From: Clostridia bacterium
Lineage (GTDB): Bacteria; Bacillota; Clostridia; Oscillospirales; CAG-272
Length of the DNA: 36,312 bases
Reading direction: 5' to 3'
Assembly (NCBI GenBank): GCA_017452525.1
Contig: JAFTMG010000124.1
Coordinates: forward strand, 1 to 36,312
Shown here: one piece after another, positions 21,303-29,927 of the stretch
Numbering within the stretch: the first letter of the stretch is position 1
Layout of the letters: each line of letters opens with the position of its first letter
The notes under the pieces: model-generated
What the model was told of the DNA's origin: nothing
What the model saw: only the letters and a program-made list of their open reading frames with translations
Database searches by the model: none
Program-made: the position numbers and the translations under genes

Positions 21303-22111
21303 GTTGATCCTCCTGTGCGTTCAAGGCTTTCATCCTTAGGAATGATCGGGTAGAGCTGAATGGTGTTGCCGCCGTCCACTACAAGCTCCGCGCCGGTAGT
21401 GTTGCGGGCGCAGGCAGCGAAATACCATACGGCGTCGGCGATATCGGCACCGTCCGCCACATCACCGATGGGGGTATAGCGGGAGGGAACGGTGGCGTAG
21501 AAATCAGGATTCTTTTCCCAACGGTCGGTGCGGATCATGCCGGGGAGAACGGCGTTGACGCGGACGTTATATTTGCCGAAGTCCAGCGCCATGCCCCGCA
21601 TCATACCAAGCTGACCGCCTTTGGATGCCACGTAGGCGATGCGGTCAGGGATGGCGCGATAGGCAGTGTTGGAGTTGACGAAGACGATATTGCCTCCGCC
21701 CTGCTCCTTCATGCGGCGCACCGCGTGCTCACACAGACAGTAGTTCCAGACCACGTTGGTATTCAGTACCTTCATAAAATCGGTCAGTGGGTTTTCCAGT
21801 GCCGTGATGCCCAGACCCTGATCGGCGGCGTTGAGAACGAGGGTCTCGATGAAGATCTCCTGACTGTCCAGCCACGCAAAGAGCTTTTCCACGCTTGCCT
21901 CATCCACCGTCCGCTCGTCCAGCAGGGAATCGATGGCGTAACCGAGAATATCCACGTCCGGGTATTTCTCGCGGTAGCGCGCCTGCGCGGTGGCGACCTT
22001 TTCGGGACTTCTGCCGGTAAAGATGACAGACCGTCCTTCGGCGGCAAATTTTTCAACGATGGCGACACCGGTGTTGATGCAGGCGCCGGTGACCAGAGTA
22101 TATTGTTTCAT
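21299..22111 (-). CDS. Short-chain dehydrogenase/reductase
   Basis: The 270-aa protein has the cofactor motif TGACINTG (8-15), NAA near 94-96, and the catalytic S147, Y160 and K164 (IAYVASK). This is a classical SDR using NAD(P). The closing VVDGGNTIQLYP segment is typical. In the operon it could oxidise the sugar set free by the glycosidase to a lactone. Substrate inferred from context only. Confidence 0.9.
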   Translation of the reverse strand: MKQYTLVTGACINTGVAIVEKFAAEGRSVIFTGRSPEKVATAQARYREKYPDVDILGYAIDSLLDERTVDEASVEKLFAWLDSQEIFIETLVLNAADQGLGITALENPLTDFMKVLNTNVVWNYCLCEHAVRRMKEQGGGNIVFVNSNTAYRAIPDRIAYVASKGGQLGMMRGMALDFGKYNVRVNAVLPGMIRTDRWEKNPDFYATVPSRYTPIGDVADGADIADAVWYFAACARNTTGAELVVDGGNTIQLYPIIPKDESLERTGGST

Positions 22112-22124
22112 GATGCGTTACCTC

Positions 22125-23285
22125 TCAGAAATAGAATTCGGTCTTGGCAGGACGGATATCGGTCAGTGCGCCGGTATAGTGGCGGAGGGTGTGGACCTGA
22201 TAGGGGTGAGCGAGGCATGCCTCCTCGTTGATCTCAATGCCAAGTCCCGGCTTGTCGGGAATGGAGATGTAGCCGTCGGCATAGGTGAGCTTTTCGTCCG
22301 TCACATCCTTGCGCCATTCCACGTCGCTGTACATGATCTCCAGAATACAGAAGTTAGGGCAGCATGCCGCCAACTGCAACGTAGCGGCGTTTGCCACGGG
22401 ACCGGAGGGGTTGTGAGGTGCGAAGGGGATATAGCGGCATTCCGCCTCGGCGGCGATCTTTTTCAGCTCCATGATGCCGCCCGCGTGGGAGATATCCGGC
22501 TGAATGTAATCGGCTGCCATTTTGTCGAAGAGGGGCTTGTAGTCCCAGCGGGTGTAGAGACGCTCACCGGCGGAGATGGCGAGATCGCATCTGTCCTTGA
22601 CCTCGCGCAGGGCGTCCAGATTATCGGGCGGTACCGGCTCCTCAAAGAGCATCGGCTTGAAGGGCTCCAGCTCCTTGGCGATCTTGACGGCAGTGGGTAT
22701 GTTGAAGCGGCCGTGACCCTCGATCAGCAGATCCACCTCGTTGCCCACCGCCTCGCGAACGGCGGCAACACAGCGGATGGCGCGGTCGAGATCCTTGGAG
22801 GAGATATCCAGATAGCTCTTGCCGAAGGGATCCCATTTCATGGCGGTGATGCCGCGTTGCACGGCGATTTTTGCCTTTTCGCCGAACTCCTCCGGCTCCT
22901 TGGCACCGGAGAACCAGCCGTTGACGTAAATGCGGACCTGATCGTGGACCTTGCCGCCCAGCAACTGATAGACGGGAACGTTCAGATATTTGCCGAGAAT
23001 ATCCCACAGCGCCATTTCCACGGCAGAGAGTGCAGACATGAGCACAGGACCGCCGCGCCAATAAGCGTCACGGTAGATGGCGTGCCAGTGCTTTTCGATC
23101 TCCAGCGGGTTTTTGCCCAGCAGGTATTCGCGGATATGCTCCACGGCGCCTGCCAGCGCCTTTTCCTTGTATTCCAACGTAGCCTCACCCACGCCGTCGA
23201 TGCCTTCATCGGTGTAGACCTTGACGAAGACCCAGTTGGTGCGGAAGCAGTCGACGGGGAAGAGCTTGATATCGGTAACTTTCAT
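22125..23285 (-). CDS. Mandelate racemase/enolase-superfamily acid-sugar dehydratase
   Basis: I start at ATG 23285, with AGGAGG upstream; a frame reaching back to 23417 overlaps the neighbour. The 386-aa protein has K150 in MKWDPFG, metal ligands E189 (LLIEGHG), E215 (FEEP) and E241 (AGER), and catalytic D264 and H291 (DISHAGG, APHNPSGP). These match the dehydratase group around D-galactonate dehydratase. It would turn an aldonate into a 2-keto-3-deoxy acid; a cycloisomerase activity is an alternative. It lies 13 nt before the SDR gene. Confidence 0.9.
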   Translation of the reverse strand: MKVTDIKLFPVDCFRTNWVFVKVYTDEGIDGVGEATLEYKEKALAGAVEHIREYLLGKNPLEIEKHWHAIYRDAYWRGGPVLMSALSAVEMALWDILGKYLNVPVYQLLGGKVHDQVRIYVNGWFSGAKEPEEFGEKAKIAVQRGITAMKWDPFGKSYLDISSKDLDRAIRCVAAVREAVGNEVDLLIEGHGRFNIPTAVKIAKELEPFKPMLFEEPVPPDNLDALREVKDRCDLAISAGERLYTRWDYKPLFDKMAADYIQPDISHAGGIMELKKIAAEAECRYIPFAPHNPSGPVANAATLQLAACCPNFCILEIMYSDVEWRKDVTDEKLTYADGYISIPDKPGLGIEINEEACLAHPYQVHTLRHYTGALTDIRPAKTEFYF

Positions 23286-23355
23286 GTGAATGACCTCCTG
23301 TTTGCGCTTGTTTGAAATCGTATTTGGGGCGCTGTCTGTTGTTTTGGCGGAGATA

Positions 23356-24036
23356 TCAGAGCTTGATCTCTTTATAATACTCCGGCACCACCTTGTCGGG
23401 GTAGTCCCAGTCGGCACCGTTCAGCTCGTCAAAGAGTCCCCAATGGATCGGCACCGCCACGCGGGGCTTGATCACCTCGCAGAAGCGCTTGGCGTCCGCC
23501 ATGTTCATGTTGTTGCCCACGCCGTTGACGGGAACGAAGACGGCGTCGATGGGAGAAAGGGGAAGTACGTCCTCAAAAATATCGGTGTTGTAGAGCGTGT
23601 CGCCCGTGATATAGAGACGCTTGCCCTCCGCCTCGATGATGACACCGATGGGGTGCAGGTCGGAATGCTCGGCGCGCACGGCGTAGAAGCGGACCTTGCC
23701 CTCTGTCCACTGGCTGCCGCGGTTGAACTTGACGTAATTATGTGTGCCGCCGCATTTGCGCATCTCATTCCACGCCGCCTCGGGAGCCAGACAGAGGATG
23801 GAGCCGCCGCGGCCGAGATATACGGGCAGCGTTTCGGGGTCCACGTGGTCCAGATGGTTGTGGGTGCAGATCAGCACGTCCGGCTCGATGGCAAGAAAAC
23901 GTTCATCCACCGGCACGCGGCGCCAGTTGCGGGGGTTGACCTTGATCACGCTGTTGGAGAGATAGGGGTCCACGATGATCTTGAGTCCTTCGGTTTCGAT
24001 ATAAAGTCCTGCTTGTCCGATCCAGGTGATTTTCAT
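23356..24036 (-). CDS. Metallo-beta-lactamase-fold hydrolase (UlaG-like lactonase)
   Basis: I start at ATG 24036, with AAAGGA about 12 nt upstream. The 226-aa protein has H59-N-H61-L-D63-H64 metal motif and the GDT motif (ITGDTLY), as in UlaG, the ascorbate-6-phosphate lactonase. The fold and context suggest a sugar-lactone lactonase linking the SDR and the dehydratase. First gene of the minus-strand operon, 70 nt upstream of the dehydratase. Confidence 0.85.
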   Translation of the reverse strand: MKITWIGQAGLYIETEGLKIIVDPYLSNSVIKVNPRNWRRVPVDERFLAIEPDVLICTHNHLDHVDPETLPVYLGRGGSILCLAPEAAWNEMRKCGGTHNYVKFNRGSQWTEGKVRFYAVRAEHSDLHPIGVIIEAEGKRLYITGDTLYNTDIFEDVLPLSPIDAVFVPVNGVGNNMNMADAKRFCEVIKPRVAVPIHWGLFDELNGADWDYPDKVVPEYYKEIKL

Positions 24037-24086
24037 GGTTATGACCATTCCTTTCTGATAACTTACTCTAATCTTATCATGTTTAC

Positions 24087-24115
24087 TTGACAAAGGATAG
24101 AGAAAATGTTATGAT
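24087..24115 (+). promoter_or_regulatory. Promoter of the AraC-family regulator
   Basis: TTGACA, 17 bp, TATGAT; the regulator begins about 35 nt downstream. The divergent operon promoter must overlap this region, but its boxes are weak. Confidence 0.85.
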
Positions 24116-24150
24116 ATTTTTTAGAAATATTACTTTTTGAGGTGAGAGAG

Positions 24151-24951
24151 ATGAAGCGAACGATGCCGGAGATCGTGGCGCTGGGGGTATATGACGCCGC
24201 GTTGGTTCATAAAAACGTGACCGTGACGCGCCACCGCCGCGTTCATTTGTATGAGATCGAGCTGGTGCTGGAGAACGGCGGGATGACGCATATCGGCGAG
24301 GAGAGCTATCCTATCCGTGCCCATCATGTGATCGTCGGAAAGCCGGGGCAGATGCGCTATACCGAGCTGCCCTTCAAATGCCTTTATCTGCATATCATGG
24401 CGGAGGACGCGGCGCTGTGTGCCCTGCTGGATGCTCTGCCGAATGTGTTTGCGCCCACCGATCCTCCTGCCATTGAGGCGGCGGTACGATCGCTGATTTC
24501 GGCGTACACGCTTCCCGACGTGGACGGAGGCATGCGGGTGAGCGGTGAGCTGTGCGCCTTTCTGTCTCGTCTGATACATGACGCGCGCCTGACGGCGGGA
24601 CTTTCGCGGGAGCAGGGAAGCCAGGCGCCCGTGATCGAGCGTGCCATTGCCTTTATGGATGAGCATGAATGTCAAAATATTACTCTGGACGAGATCGCCG
24701 CCCACGTGCATCTGAGCCGTATCTATTTTCACAATCTTTTCCTCGCCGCCACGGGTCGCACCCCTCACCGCTATCTGCTGGAGCGGCGGATCGCCCGCGC
24801 CCGCCAGCTGCTGATGACCACAGATCGCTCGCTCTGGCAGATCGCACTGGAGTGCGGTTTTTCCTCCCAATCCTATTTTAATCAGGTCTTCCGCAAGGAA
24901 TTGGGCTGTACGCCGATGCAATATCGGAAGGAAATGAGCTTACGGTACTGA
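24151..24951 (+). CDS. AraC-family transcriptional regulator of the sugar operon
   Basis: ATG 24151 has GAGGTGA close upstream; GTG 24142 is an in-frame alternative. The 266-aa protein has an N-terminal cupin-like ligand domain (RRVHLYEIELVLENGG, HVIVGKPGQM) and a C-terminal double HTH (ITLDEIAAHVHLSRIYFHNL, then LWQIALECGFSSQSYFNQVF) with the typical PMQYRK end. It is divergent from the operon at 19848-24036 and probably turns it on when the sugar is present. Confidence 0.92.
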   Translation: MKRTMPEIVALGVYDAALVHKNVTVTRHRRVHLYEIELVLENGGMTHIGEESYPIRAHHVIVGKPGQMRYTELPFKCLYLHIMAEDAALCALLDALPNVFAPTDPPAIEAAVRSLISAYTLPDVDGGMRVSGELCAFLSRLIHDARLTAGLSREQGSQAPVIERAIAFMDEHECQNITLDEIAAHVHLSRIYFHNLFLAATGRTPHRYLLERRIARARQLLMTTDRSLWQIALECGFSSQSYFNQVFRKELGCTPMQYRKEMSLRY

Positions 24952-24988
24952 TTTTTCAGATTTCTTTTGAAAAATAGCAAATCCCCCC

Positions 24989-25017
24989 TTGACAAACGGC
25001 AGGGAATATGCTATCAT
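24989..25017 (+). promoter_or_regulatory. Promoter of the amino-acid ABC transporter operon
   Basis: TTGACA, 17 bp, TATCAT. A leader of about 55 nt follows with a small ACCGC/GCGGT hairpin (around 25030-25045), then the substrate-binding gene. Confidence 0.9.
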
Positions 25018-25080
25018 AATAACACTTTACCGCGATAAAGCGGTGAAACAGAACACACCGAGAAAGGTTGGAACCCTGAA

Positions 25081-25845
25081 ATGAAAAAAATTATCGCCCT
25101 GATCCTCGCCGCCGTTATGTGCGCACTTTGCTTTGCCGGTTGTGGCGCAAAGAAAGACAAGCTGATCGTCGGTATCACCGAGTACGCCCCCATGAACTAT
25201 AAAGACGAAGCCGGCAACTGGACCGGTTTTGATACCGAGTTTGCACAGGCTGTTGCCGAGGAGCTTGGCATGGAAGTAGAATTCGTTGTCATCGACTGGG
25301 ACAACAAGATCATGGAAGTCAACGCCGGCTCCATCGACTGCGTCTGGAACGGCATGACCCTGACCGAGGAAGTCCTCGCAGGTATGGACTGCACCGATCC
25401 TTACATCAAGAATGCGCAGGTCGTTGTTATGAAGGCGGATAAGGCTGCCGAGTACACCACCGTGGAGAGCATGAAGGCGCTGAAGTTTGCCGCTGAGGCA
25501 GGCTCTGCCGGCGAAGCTGCCATCAAGGACAGCGGGCTGGACGGCGCTTACACCGCAGTGCTCGACCAGGCAGCGGCTCTGCTGGAGGTCAAGAGCGGCG
25601 CGGCTGACGCTTGTGTCATCGATATCACCATGGCAAACGCTATGACCGGCGAAGGCACCAGCTATGCCGATCTGACCTACACCCTCTCCCTCACCTCCGA
25701 GGAGTACGGTATCGGCTTCAAGAAAGGCTCCGATATGCCTGCAAAGGTCAATGAGGTCATGAAGAAGCTGATCGAAAACGGCAAGCTCGACGAGATCGCC
25801 GCTAAGTACGATCTGACCAACGCGTTGATCTCCAATCAGAAGTAA
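25081..25845 (+). CDS. Polar amino-acid ABC transporter substrate-binding lipoprotein
   Basis: The 254-aa lipoprotein has a signal peptide with lipobox FAGC (Cys21) and the family-3 binding-protein fold: YAPMNYKDEAGNWTGFDTEFAQAVAEELGM near the N-terminus and the WNGMTLTEE segment. The last part (YGIGFKKGSDMPAKVNEVMKKL) is typical. It would bind a polar amino acid or cystine outside the cell and deliver it to the permease encoded next. The exact ligand cannot be read. Confidence 0.93.
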   Translation: MKKIIALILAAVMCALCFAGCGAKKDKLIVGITEYAPMNYKDEAGNWTGFDTEFAQAVAEELGMEVEFVVIDWDNKIMEVNAGSIDCVWNGMTLTEEVLAGMDCTDPYIKNAQVVVMKADKAAEYTTVESMKALKFAAEAGSAGEAAIKDSGLDGAYTAVLDQAAALLEVKSGAADACVIDITMANAMTGEGTSYADLTYTLSLTSEEYGIGFKKGSDMPAKVNEVMKKLIENGKLDEIAAKYDLTNALISNQK

Positions 25846-25862
25846 TCTCCCCGAGCAATATA

Positions 25863-25905
25863 TAGGTCGGGACGGGTCGCTTTGACCCGCCCCGACCTAT
25901 TTGCC
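25863..25905 (+). terminator. Hairpin after the binding-protein gene
   Basis: A stem of about 16 bp (TAGGTCGGG-ACGGGTC arms, 25863-25899, with one mismatch) is followed by TTT. As the permease and ATPase follow in the same direction, it probably acts as a partial terminator that favours the binding protein. Confidence 0.75.
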
Positions 25906-25920
25906 CGTTTTCGGACAGGC

Positions 25921-25954
25921 GGGGAGAGGGCAAAAAATCTTTTGCCTTCTCCCC
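25921..25954 (+). other. Second hairpin before the permease gene
   Basis: GGGGAGAGGGCAAAA pairs with TTTTGCCTTCTCCCC (one mismatch). Together with the preceding hairpin it forms a tandem barrier in the 157-nt gap between binding-protein and permease genes. Confidence 0.6.
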
Positions 25955-26002
25955 GAATGTCGGAAATTCACGCCATCATTACATAAGAAAGGTACTCACC
26001 CC

Positions 26003-26695
26003 ATGGATTCTATCTTCTGGACAGTCATTCTGAGCCTGTTCGAGGGCTTTGCCACCACGCTCAAGCTCTTCGCGCTCACGCTCATTTTCGCCCTGCCGCT
26101 CGGTCTTGTCATCTGCTTTGGCTCGATGAGCAAGATCGGTTTTAATCTTCGTTTGGGCGGCGTGCGGCGGCGCATCTGCCCCATCAGCGCGCTGATCAAG
26201 ACCTTTGTATGGATCATTCGCGGCACGCCGCTGATGCTTCAGCTGATCGTGATCTATTACGGTCCCGGTCTGATGTTCGAGTGGGATCTGCTGCCGCGCT
26301 TTACGGCGGTTCTTCTCGCCTTCGTCATCAACTATGCCTGCTACTTCTCTGAGATCTACCGTGGCGGTATTGAAAGTATCCCGCGCGGGCAGTATGAAGC
26401 GGGGCAGGTGCTGGGTATGACCAAATCGCAGATCTTTTTCCGCGTCGTGCTGATGCAGGTGGTCAAACGCATCGTGCCTCCCATGAGCAACGAGATCATC
26501 ACCCTCGTCAAGGACACCTCGCTCTCCCGCATCATCGCCGTCTATGAGATCATTTTCATGGCGCAGTCCTTTATCAAGAGTGCGGGTCTGATCTGGCCGC
26601 TCTTCTCGACCGCCATCTTCTATCTGGTCTTCTGCGGTCTGCTCACCATCCTCTTCGGTGCGATCGAGCGCAAGCTGAGCTACTATAAAGTCTAA
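26003..26695 (+). CDS. Polar amino-acid ABC transporter permease
   Basis: I start at ATG 26003 (AAAGG upstream); a longer frame begins in the hairpin. The 230-aa protein has several membrane helices. The permease coupling motif is visible as YRGGIESIPRGQYEAGQVLG (EAA loop). The segment FVWIIRGTPLMLQL is typical of HisM/GlnP permeases. It probably works as a homodimer with the ATPase encoded 15 nt downstream. Confidence 0.92.
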   Translation: MDSIFWTVILSLFEGFATTLKLFALTLIFALPLGLVICFGSMSKIGFNLRLGGVRRRICPISALIKTFVWIIRGTPLMLQLIVIYYGPGLMFEWDLLPRFTAVLLAFVINYACYFSEIYRGGIESIPRGQYEAGQVLGMTKSQIFFRVVLMQVVKRIVPPMSNEIITLVKDTSLSRIIAVYEIIFMAQSFIKSAGLIWPLFSTAIFYLVFCGLLTILFGAIERKLSYYKV

Positions 26696-26710
26696 AGGAG
26701 GGAGATCGAT

Positions 26711-27670
26711 ATGGCTATTCTGGAAGTCAAAAATATCAAAAAGAGCTTTGGCAAGGTCAAGGTCCTCAAGGGCATCGATTTTTCTCTCGAACGGGGTGAG
26801 GTCCTCGCCATCATCGGCTCCTCGGGCAGCGGTAAGACCACGCTGTTGCGCTGCCTCAATTTCCTGGAGCGTGCCGACGAGGGCACCATTTCGGTAGGCG
26901 GTCAGGTCATTTTCAACGGTGCCGATGCCAAGACCGAAAATGAGGCGGTCACCCGCCGCAAAAGACTGCATTTCGGTCTTGTGTTCCAATCCTTTAACCT
27001 CTTTCCGCAGTATACCGTGCTGAAAAACATCACCATGGCAAGCGAGCTTTTGATCAAGGGTGAGGCAAAGGACTGCCGTGAGGAATACGAATATAACCGT
27101 AAGCTACGCGAAAAGGCATATAAAAAGGAACTCAAAGCCACCCGTAAAGCAGACCGTGCCGCGCTGACCGAGCGCCATCGGGAGCTGGAGGCAAAGGAAC
27201 AGGCGGCATACGAGGCGCATATGTCGGCGATCAACGCCAATATGAAGGCGAAGCTTGCCGAGGTCAAGCCCCACGCGCTGGATATCCTCGCGCAGGTGGG
27301 ACTGAGCGACAAGGCGGACGCGTATCCCTGTCAGCTTTCGGGCGGACAGCAACAGCGTGTCGCCATCGCGCGCGCCTGGGCGCTTCACCCCGAGATCCTC
27401 TGCTTTGACGAGCCGACCAGTGCCCTCGACCCCGAGCTGACAGGTGAGGTCCTGCGCGTTATCCGCAACCTCAAGGGCAGTGACCGCACCATGATCGTGG
27501 TCACCCACGAGATGGAGTTTGCCCGCAACGTGGCGGATAAGATCATCTTCATGGCAGACGGCGTCATTGAAGAGATGGGTCCCCCCGAGCAGGTCTTCGA
27601 CGATCCGCAGAGCGAGAAGACAAGAGCTTTCCTGCATTCATCGCTGGAGCTGACGGGGAAGGCGGACTGA
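26711..27670 (+). CDS. Polar amino-acid ABC transporter ATPase with coiled-coil insertion
   Basis: The 319-aa ATPase has Walker A GSSGSGKT (36-43), Q-loop Q93 (VFQSFNLFP), signature LSGGQQQR (209-216), Walker B ILCFDEP and D-loop SALD. Between the Q-loop and signature, residues about 118-186 form an extra charged helical segment (REEYEYNRKLREKAYKKELK...). Ordinary GlnQ-type ATPases have about 240 residues, so this adds about 70. It lies in the helical subdomain that touches the permease, so it might regulate or bind a partner. Catalytic motifs are complete. Confidence 0.92.
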   Translation: MAILEVKNIKKSFGKVKVLKGIDFSLERGEVLAIIGSSGSGKTTLLRCLNFLERADEGTISVGGQVIFNGADAKTENEAVTRRKRLHFGLVFQSFNLFPQYTVLKNITMASELLIKGEAKDCREEYEYNRKLREKAYKKELKATRKADRAALTERHRELEAKEQAAYEAHMSAINANMKAKLAEVKPHALDILAQVGLSDKADAYPCQLSGGQQQRVAIARAWALHPEILCFDEPTSALDPELTGEVLRVIRNLKGSDRTMIVVTHEMEFARNVADKIIFMADGVIEEMGPPEQVFDDPQSEKTRAFLHSSLELTGKAD

Positions 27671-27684
27671 ACATACAAAAGAAA

Positions 27685-27734
27685 GAGCCATTGCCCAACT
27701 TTTCATAAGAAAGGTGGGCAATGGCTCCTTTTTT
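27685..27734. terminator. Shared terminator between the ABC operon and alpha-galactosidase
   Basis: A stem of about 13-15 bp (GAGCCATTGCCCA arm with TGGGCAATGGCTC) is followed by a run of T on the plus strand. It lies between two converging transcripts. Confidence 0.9.
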
Positions 27735-27738
27735 CTGC

Positions 27739-29904
27739 TCAGATCTTTTCAAACGTAAATACCGCCGCGGTGAAATCCTCGCGGACAAACTTCGGCACGA
27801 GTCCCACGTTCATAATGGTGCTTCCGTGCAGCTCAATCTCCAGCTCGGGAATGCGGTATACGGCATTCTCCTCAAGACCTACGGGGTATACTCTCTTGGT
27901 TTCGGCATTTGCCATCACCAGTGCGCGGAACACCGTCAGCACGGCGCGGCTGCGGTCCTTTGCCACCACCATCTCGGCAAAATAATTGCCCTCCATGGTG
28001 CTCTCCAGACGGTAGGAGTCACCGCAAAGGATCAGCTCCTCCATGGCGTGATATGCCTCGACCTGCGCGGGAATGGCGGCGATCTCCTCGGCGATCATGC
28101 GGGCGGTGTCCAGCTCATAGCCGGTGGCACCCAGATGCGCGATGGCGGCGCGGGTGGCAAAGGGGGTGGTGCGTCCCGTCTGATGGTTGGGGCAGATGGA
28201 CACGTGGCAGGAAAGGGAGGAGAGAGGATAAGCCAGCGAGGTGCCGTACTGAATACGTGTCCTCATGTAAGCATCGGTGTCATCCGAGGTCCAAATTTGC
28301 GGGAAATAATAGAGCATGCCCGCGTCAAAGCGTGCGCCGCCCGAGCTGCAGCCCTCAAAGAAGATATCGGGATGAGAGTTGATGATCCGCTCGAATATAT
28401 CGTACAGACCCAGCGTCCAGCGGGTGTGGAATTCCTGCTGGCAATCGGCGTTAAGGCCGAGACTGAAATTCTCGGTCAGGGCACGGTTGCTGTCCCACTT
28501 GACGTAGTCGATGTCATGGGTGTCGAGAATGGCGGAGACGGCGTCCACCAGATAGTCGCGCACCTCGGCTCTCGTCAGGTCCAGCACCATCTGGGTGCGG
28601 CTCAGCATCGGCTCGTGACCGGGGCAGTGGATCGCCCAATCGGGATGCGCACGGTAGAGATCGGAATCGGGATTGACCATCTCGGGCTCAAACCACAGTC
28701 CGAACTTCAGTCCCGCGTTGTGGACGTAGTCGATGATCGTTTTCAGACCGCCCTTGAGCTTTTCGGTGTTCACCACCCAGTCGCCCAGCCCCGCTTTGGC
28801 GTGATTGCGCGCGCCGAACCAGCCGTCGTCGAGGACGAAGGTGTCAATGCCCGTGCCGCGCACGGCGTCAACGATCGCCATCAGGCGCTCATTGTCAAAG
28901 TCAAAATAGGTACCCTCCCAGTTGTTGATGACGACGGGACGGGGAGAATAGACGTGCTTTTCGGGAATCAGATAGCCGCGGTAGAGATCGTGGAACGACT
29001 GCGACATCTTGTTCAGACCCTCGCTGGAGTAGACCAGAACCGCCTCGGGGGTGCAGAAGGTCTCACCCGCGCAGAGCTTCCAGCGGAAATCGAAATCGTT
29101 GATGCCGCCGAGGATACGGGAGGCACCGCCGATGCCCGCCTCTGCCTTGAGCACGTAGGAGCCGCTCCAGACAAGATTGCAACCGTACGCCTCGCCGTGG
29201 AACTCATCGGTGTGGGGGCTGACCACCGCCATGAAGGGGTTGTTGGTGGCAGAAGAGGAGCCGCGCTTGCTGTCGACCGCCATGACCCCGTGGTGCATGG
29301 GTACGCGTTCCATCTCGCACTCTCTCGCCCACGCGCCGTGGAGGGTGATCAGCTCGTAGTCATTGCGGGGCAGATCGAGGCAGAAGCTGTAGGCGCGCAG
29401 AAGGTCTACCGACTCGGTACCGCTATTGACGATCTCGGTGTGTCGCACGATGGCGGAGGCATCCTCATACACGGTGTAATAGAGGATGACGCGCAGCTCG
29501 CGTGTCATGTCCTTGAGAGTCAGCTTAAGGGTCTCACCGCCGCGCAGGGAGGGCATGCCGGGGAGGGCAGGCTTGACGGGCAGGATCTCGTGGCTCTCAT
29601 AAACCAGCTGAATGAGGCGGTCTCCCTTCCCGTCCATGATCTGTACCATCGGCTCGCGAAAATCGCCGTTGCCGTAGAAGGGTGCCTCGGCGGGAAGATC
29701 GTTGTAACTGATATTCACCTCGGGGATGTAGGCGCGGTGCGACGTTGCGCCGCCCGAATAAGCGTAATTCAGCGCGTCATGTCCGACCCGCTTGCCGTAA
29801 TACAGATGCTCGGGAAAGCCGATCTTGTTGATGTAAAAAGCATAGGTCACGTCCTTGCTTTCCAGATAGAACATCTTTCTTTGTTCACAGTAAATGATTG
29901 CCAT
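27739..29904 (-). CDS. GH36 alpha-galactosidase
   Basis: The 721-aa enzyme has the N-terminal beta-sandwich, a central TIM barrel and a C-terminal beta domain typical of GH36. The nucleophile is D471 in the DYVKWDSNRA motif and the acid/base is in WTSDDTD (D541/D542). The segment FVLDDGWFGARN also fits the family. No signal peptide is present, so it hydrolyses imported alpha-galactosides (melibiose, raffinose type) in the cytoplasm. It is the last gene behind two HAD phosphatase genes, 23 nt away. A long open frame on the opposite strand here is a shadow. Confidence 0.95.
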   Translation of the reverse strand: MAIIYCEQRKMFYLESKDVTYAFYINKIGFPEHLYYGKRVGHDALNYAYSGGATSHRAYIPEVNISYNDLPAEAPFYGNGDFREPMVQIMDGKGDRLIQLVYESHEILPVKPALPGMPSLRGGETLKLTLKDMTRELRVILYYTVYEDASAIVRHTEIVNSGTESVDLLRAYSFCLDLPRNDYELITLHGAWARECEMERVPMHHGVMAVDSKRGSSSATNNPFMAVVSPHTDEFHGEAYGCNLVWSGSYVLKAEAGIGGASRILGGINDFDFRWKLCAGETFCTPEAVLVYSSEGLNKMSQSFHDLYRGYLIPEKHVYSPRPVVINNWEGTYFDFDNERLMAIVDAVRGTGIDTFVLDDGWFGARNHAKAGLGDWVVNTEKLKGGLKTIIDYVHNAGLKFGLWFEPEMVNPDSDLYRAHPDWAIHCPGHEPMLSRTQMVLDLTRAEVRDYLVDAVSAILDTHDIDYVKWDSNRALTENFSLGLNADCQQEFHTRWTLGLYDIFERIINSHPDIFFEGCSSGGARFDAGMLYYFPQIWTSDDTDAYMRTRIQYGTSLAYPLSSLSCHVSICPNHQTGRTTPFATRAAIAHLGATGYELDTARMIAEEIAAIPAQVEAYHAMEELILCGDSYRLESTMEGNYFAEMVVAKDRSRAVLTVFRALVMANAETKRVYPVGLEENAVYRIPELEIELHGSTIMNVGLVPKFVREDFTAAVFTFEKI

Positions 29905-29927
29905 GTCAGTTTCCTTCCTTTGTGTCG

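Noticed and set aside
24037..24086. Minus-strand promoter of the sugar operon
   Set aside because: A TTGTCA-N17-TAGAGT arrangement exists, but it is weak; activation by the AraC protein may explain this, yet I cannot support a precise site.
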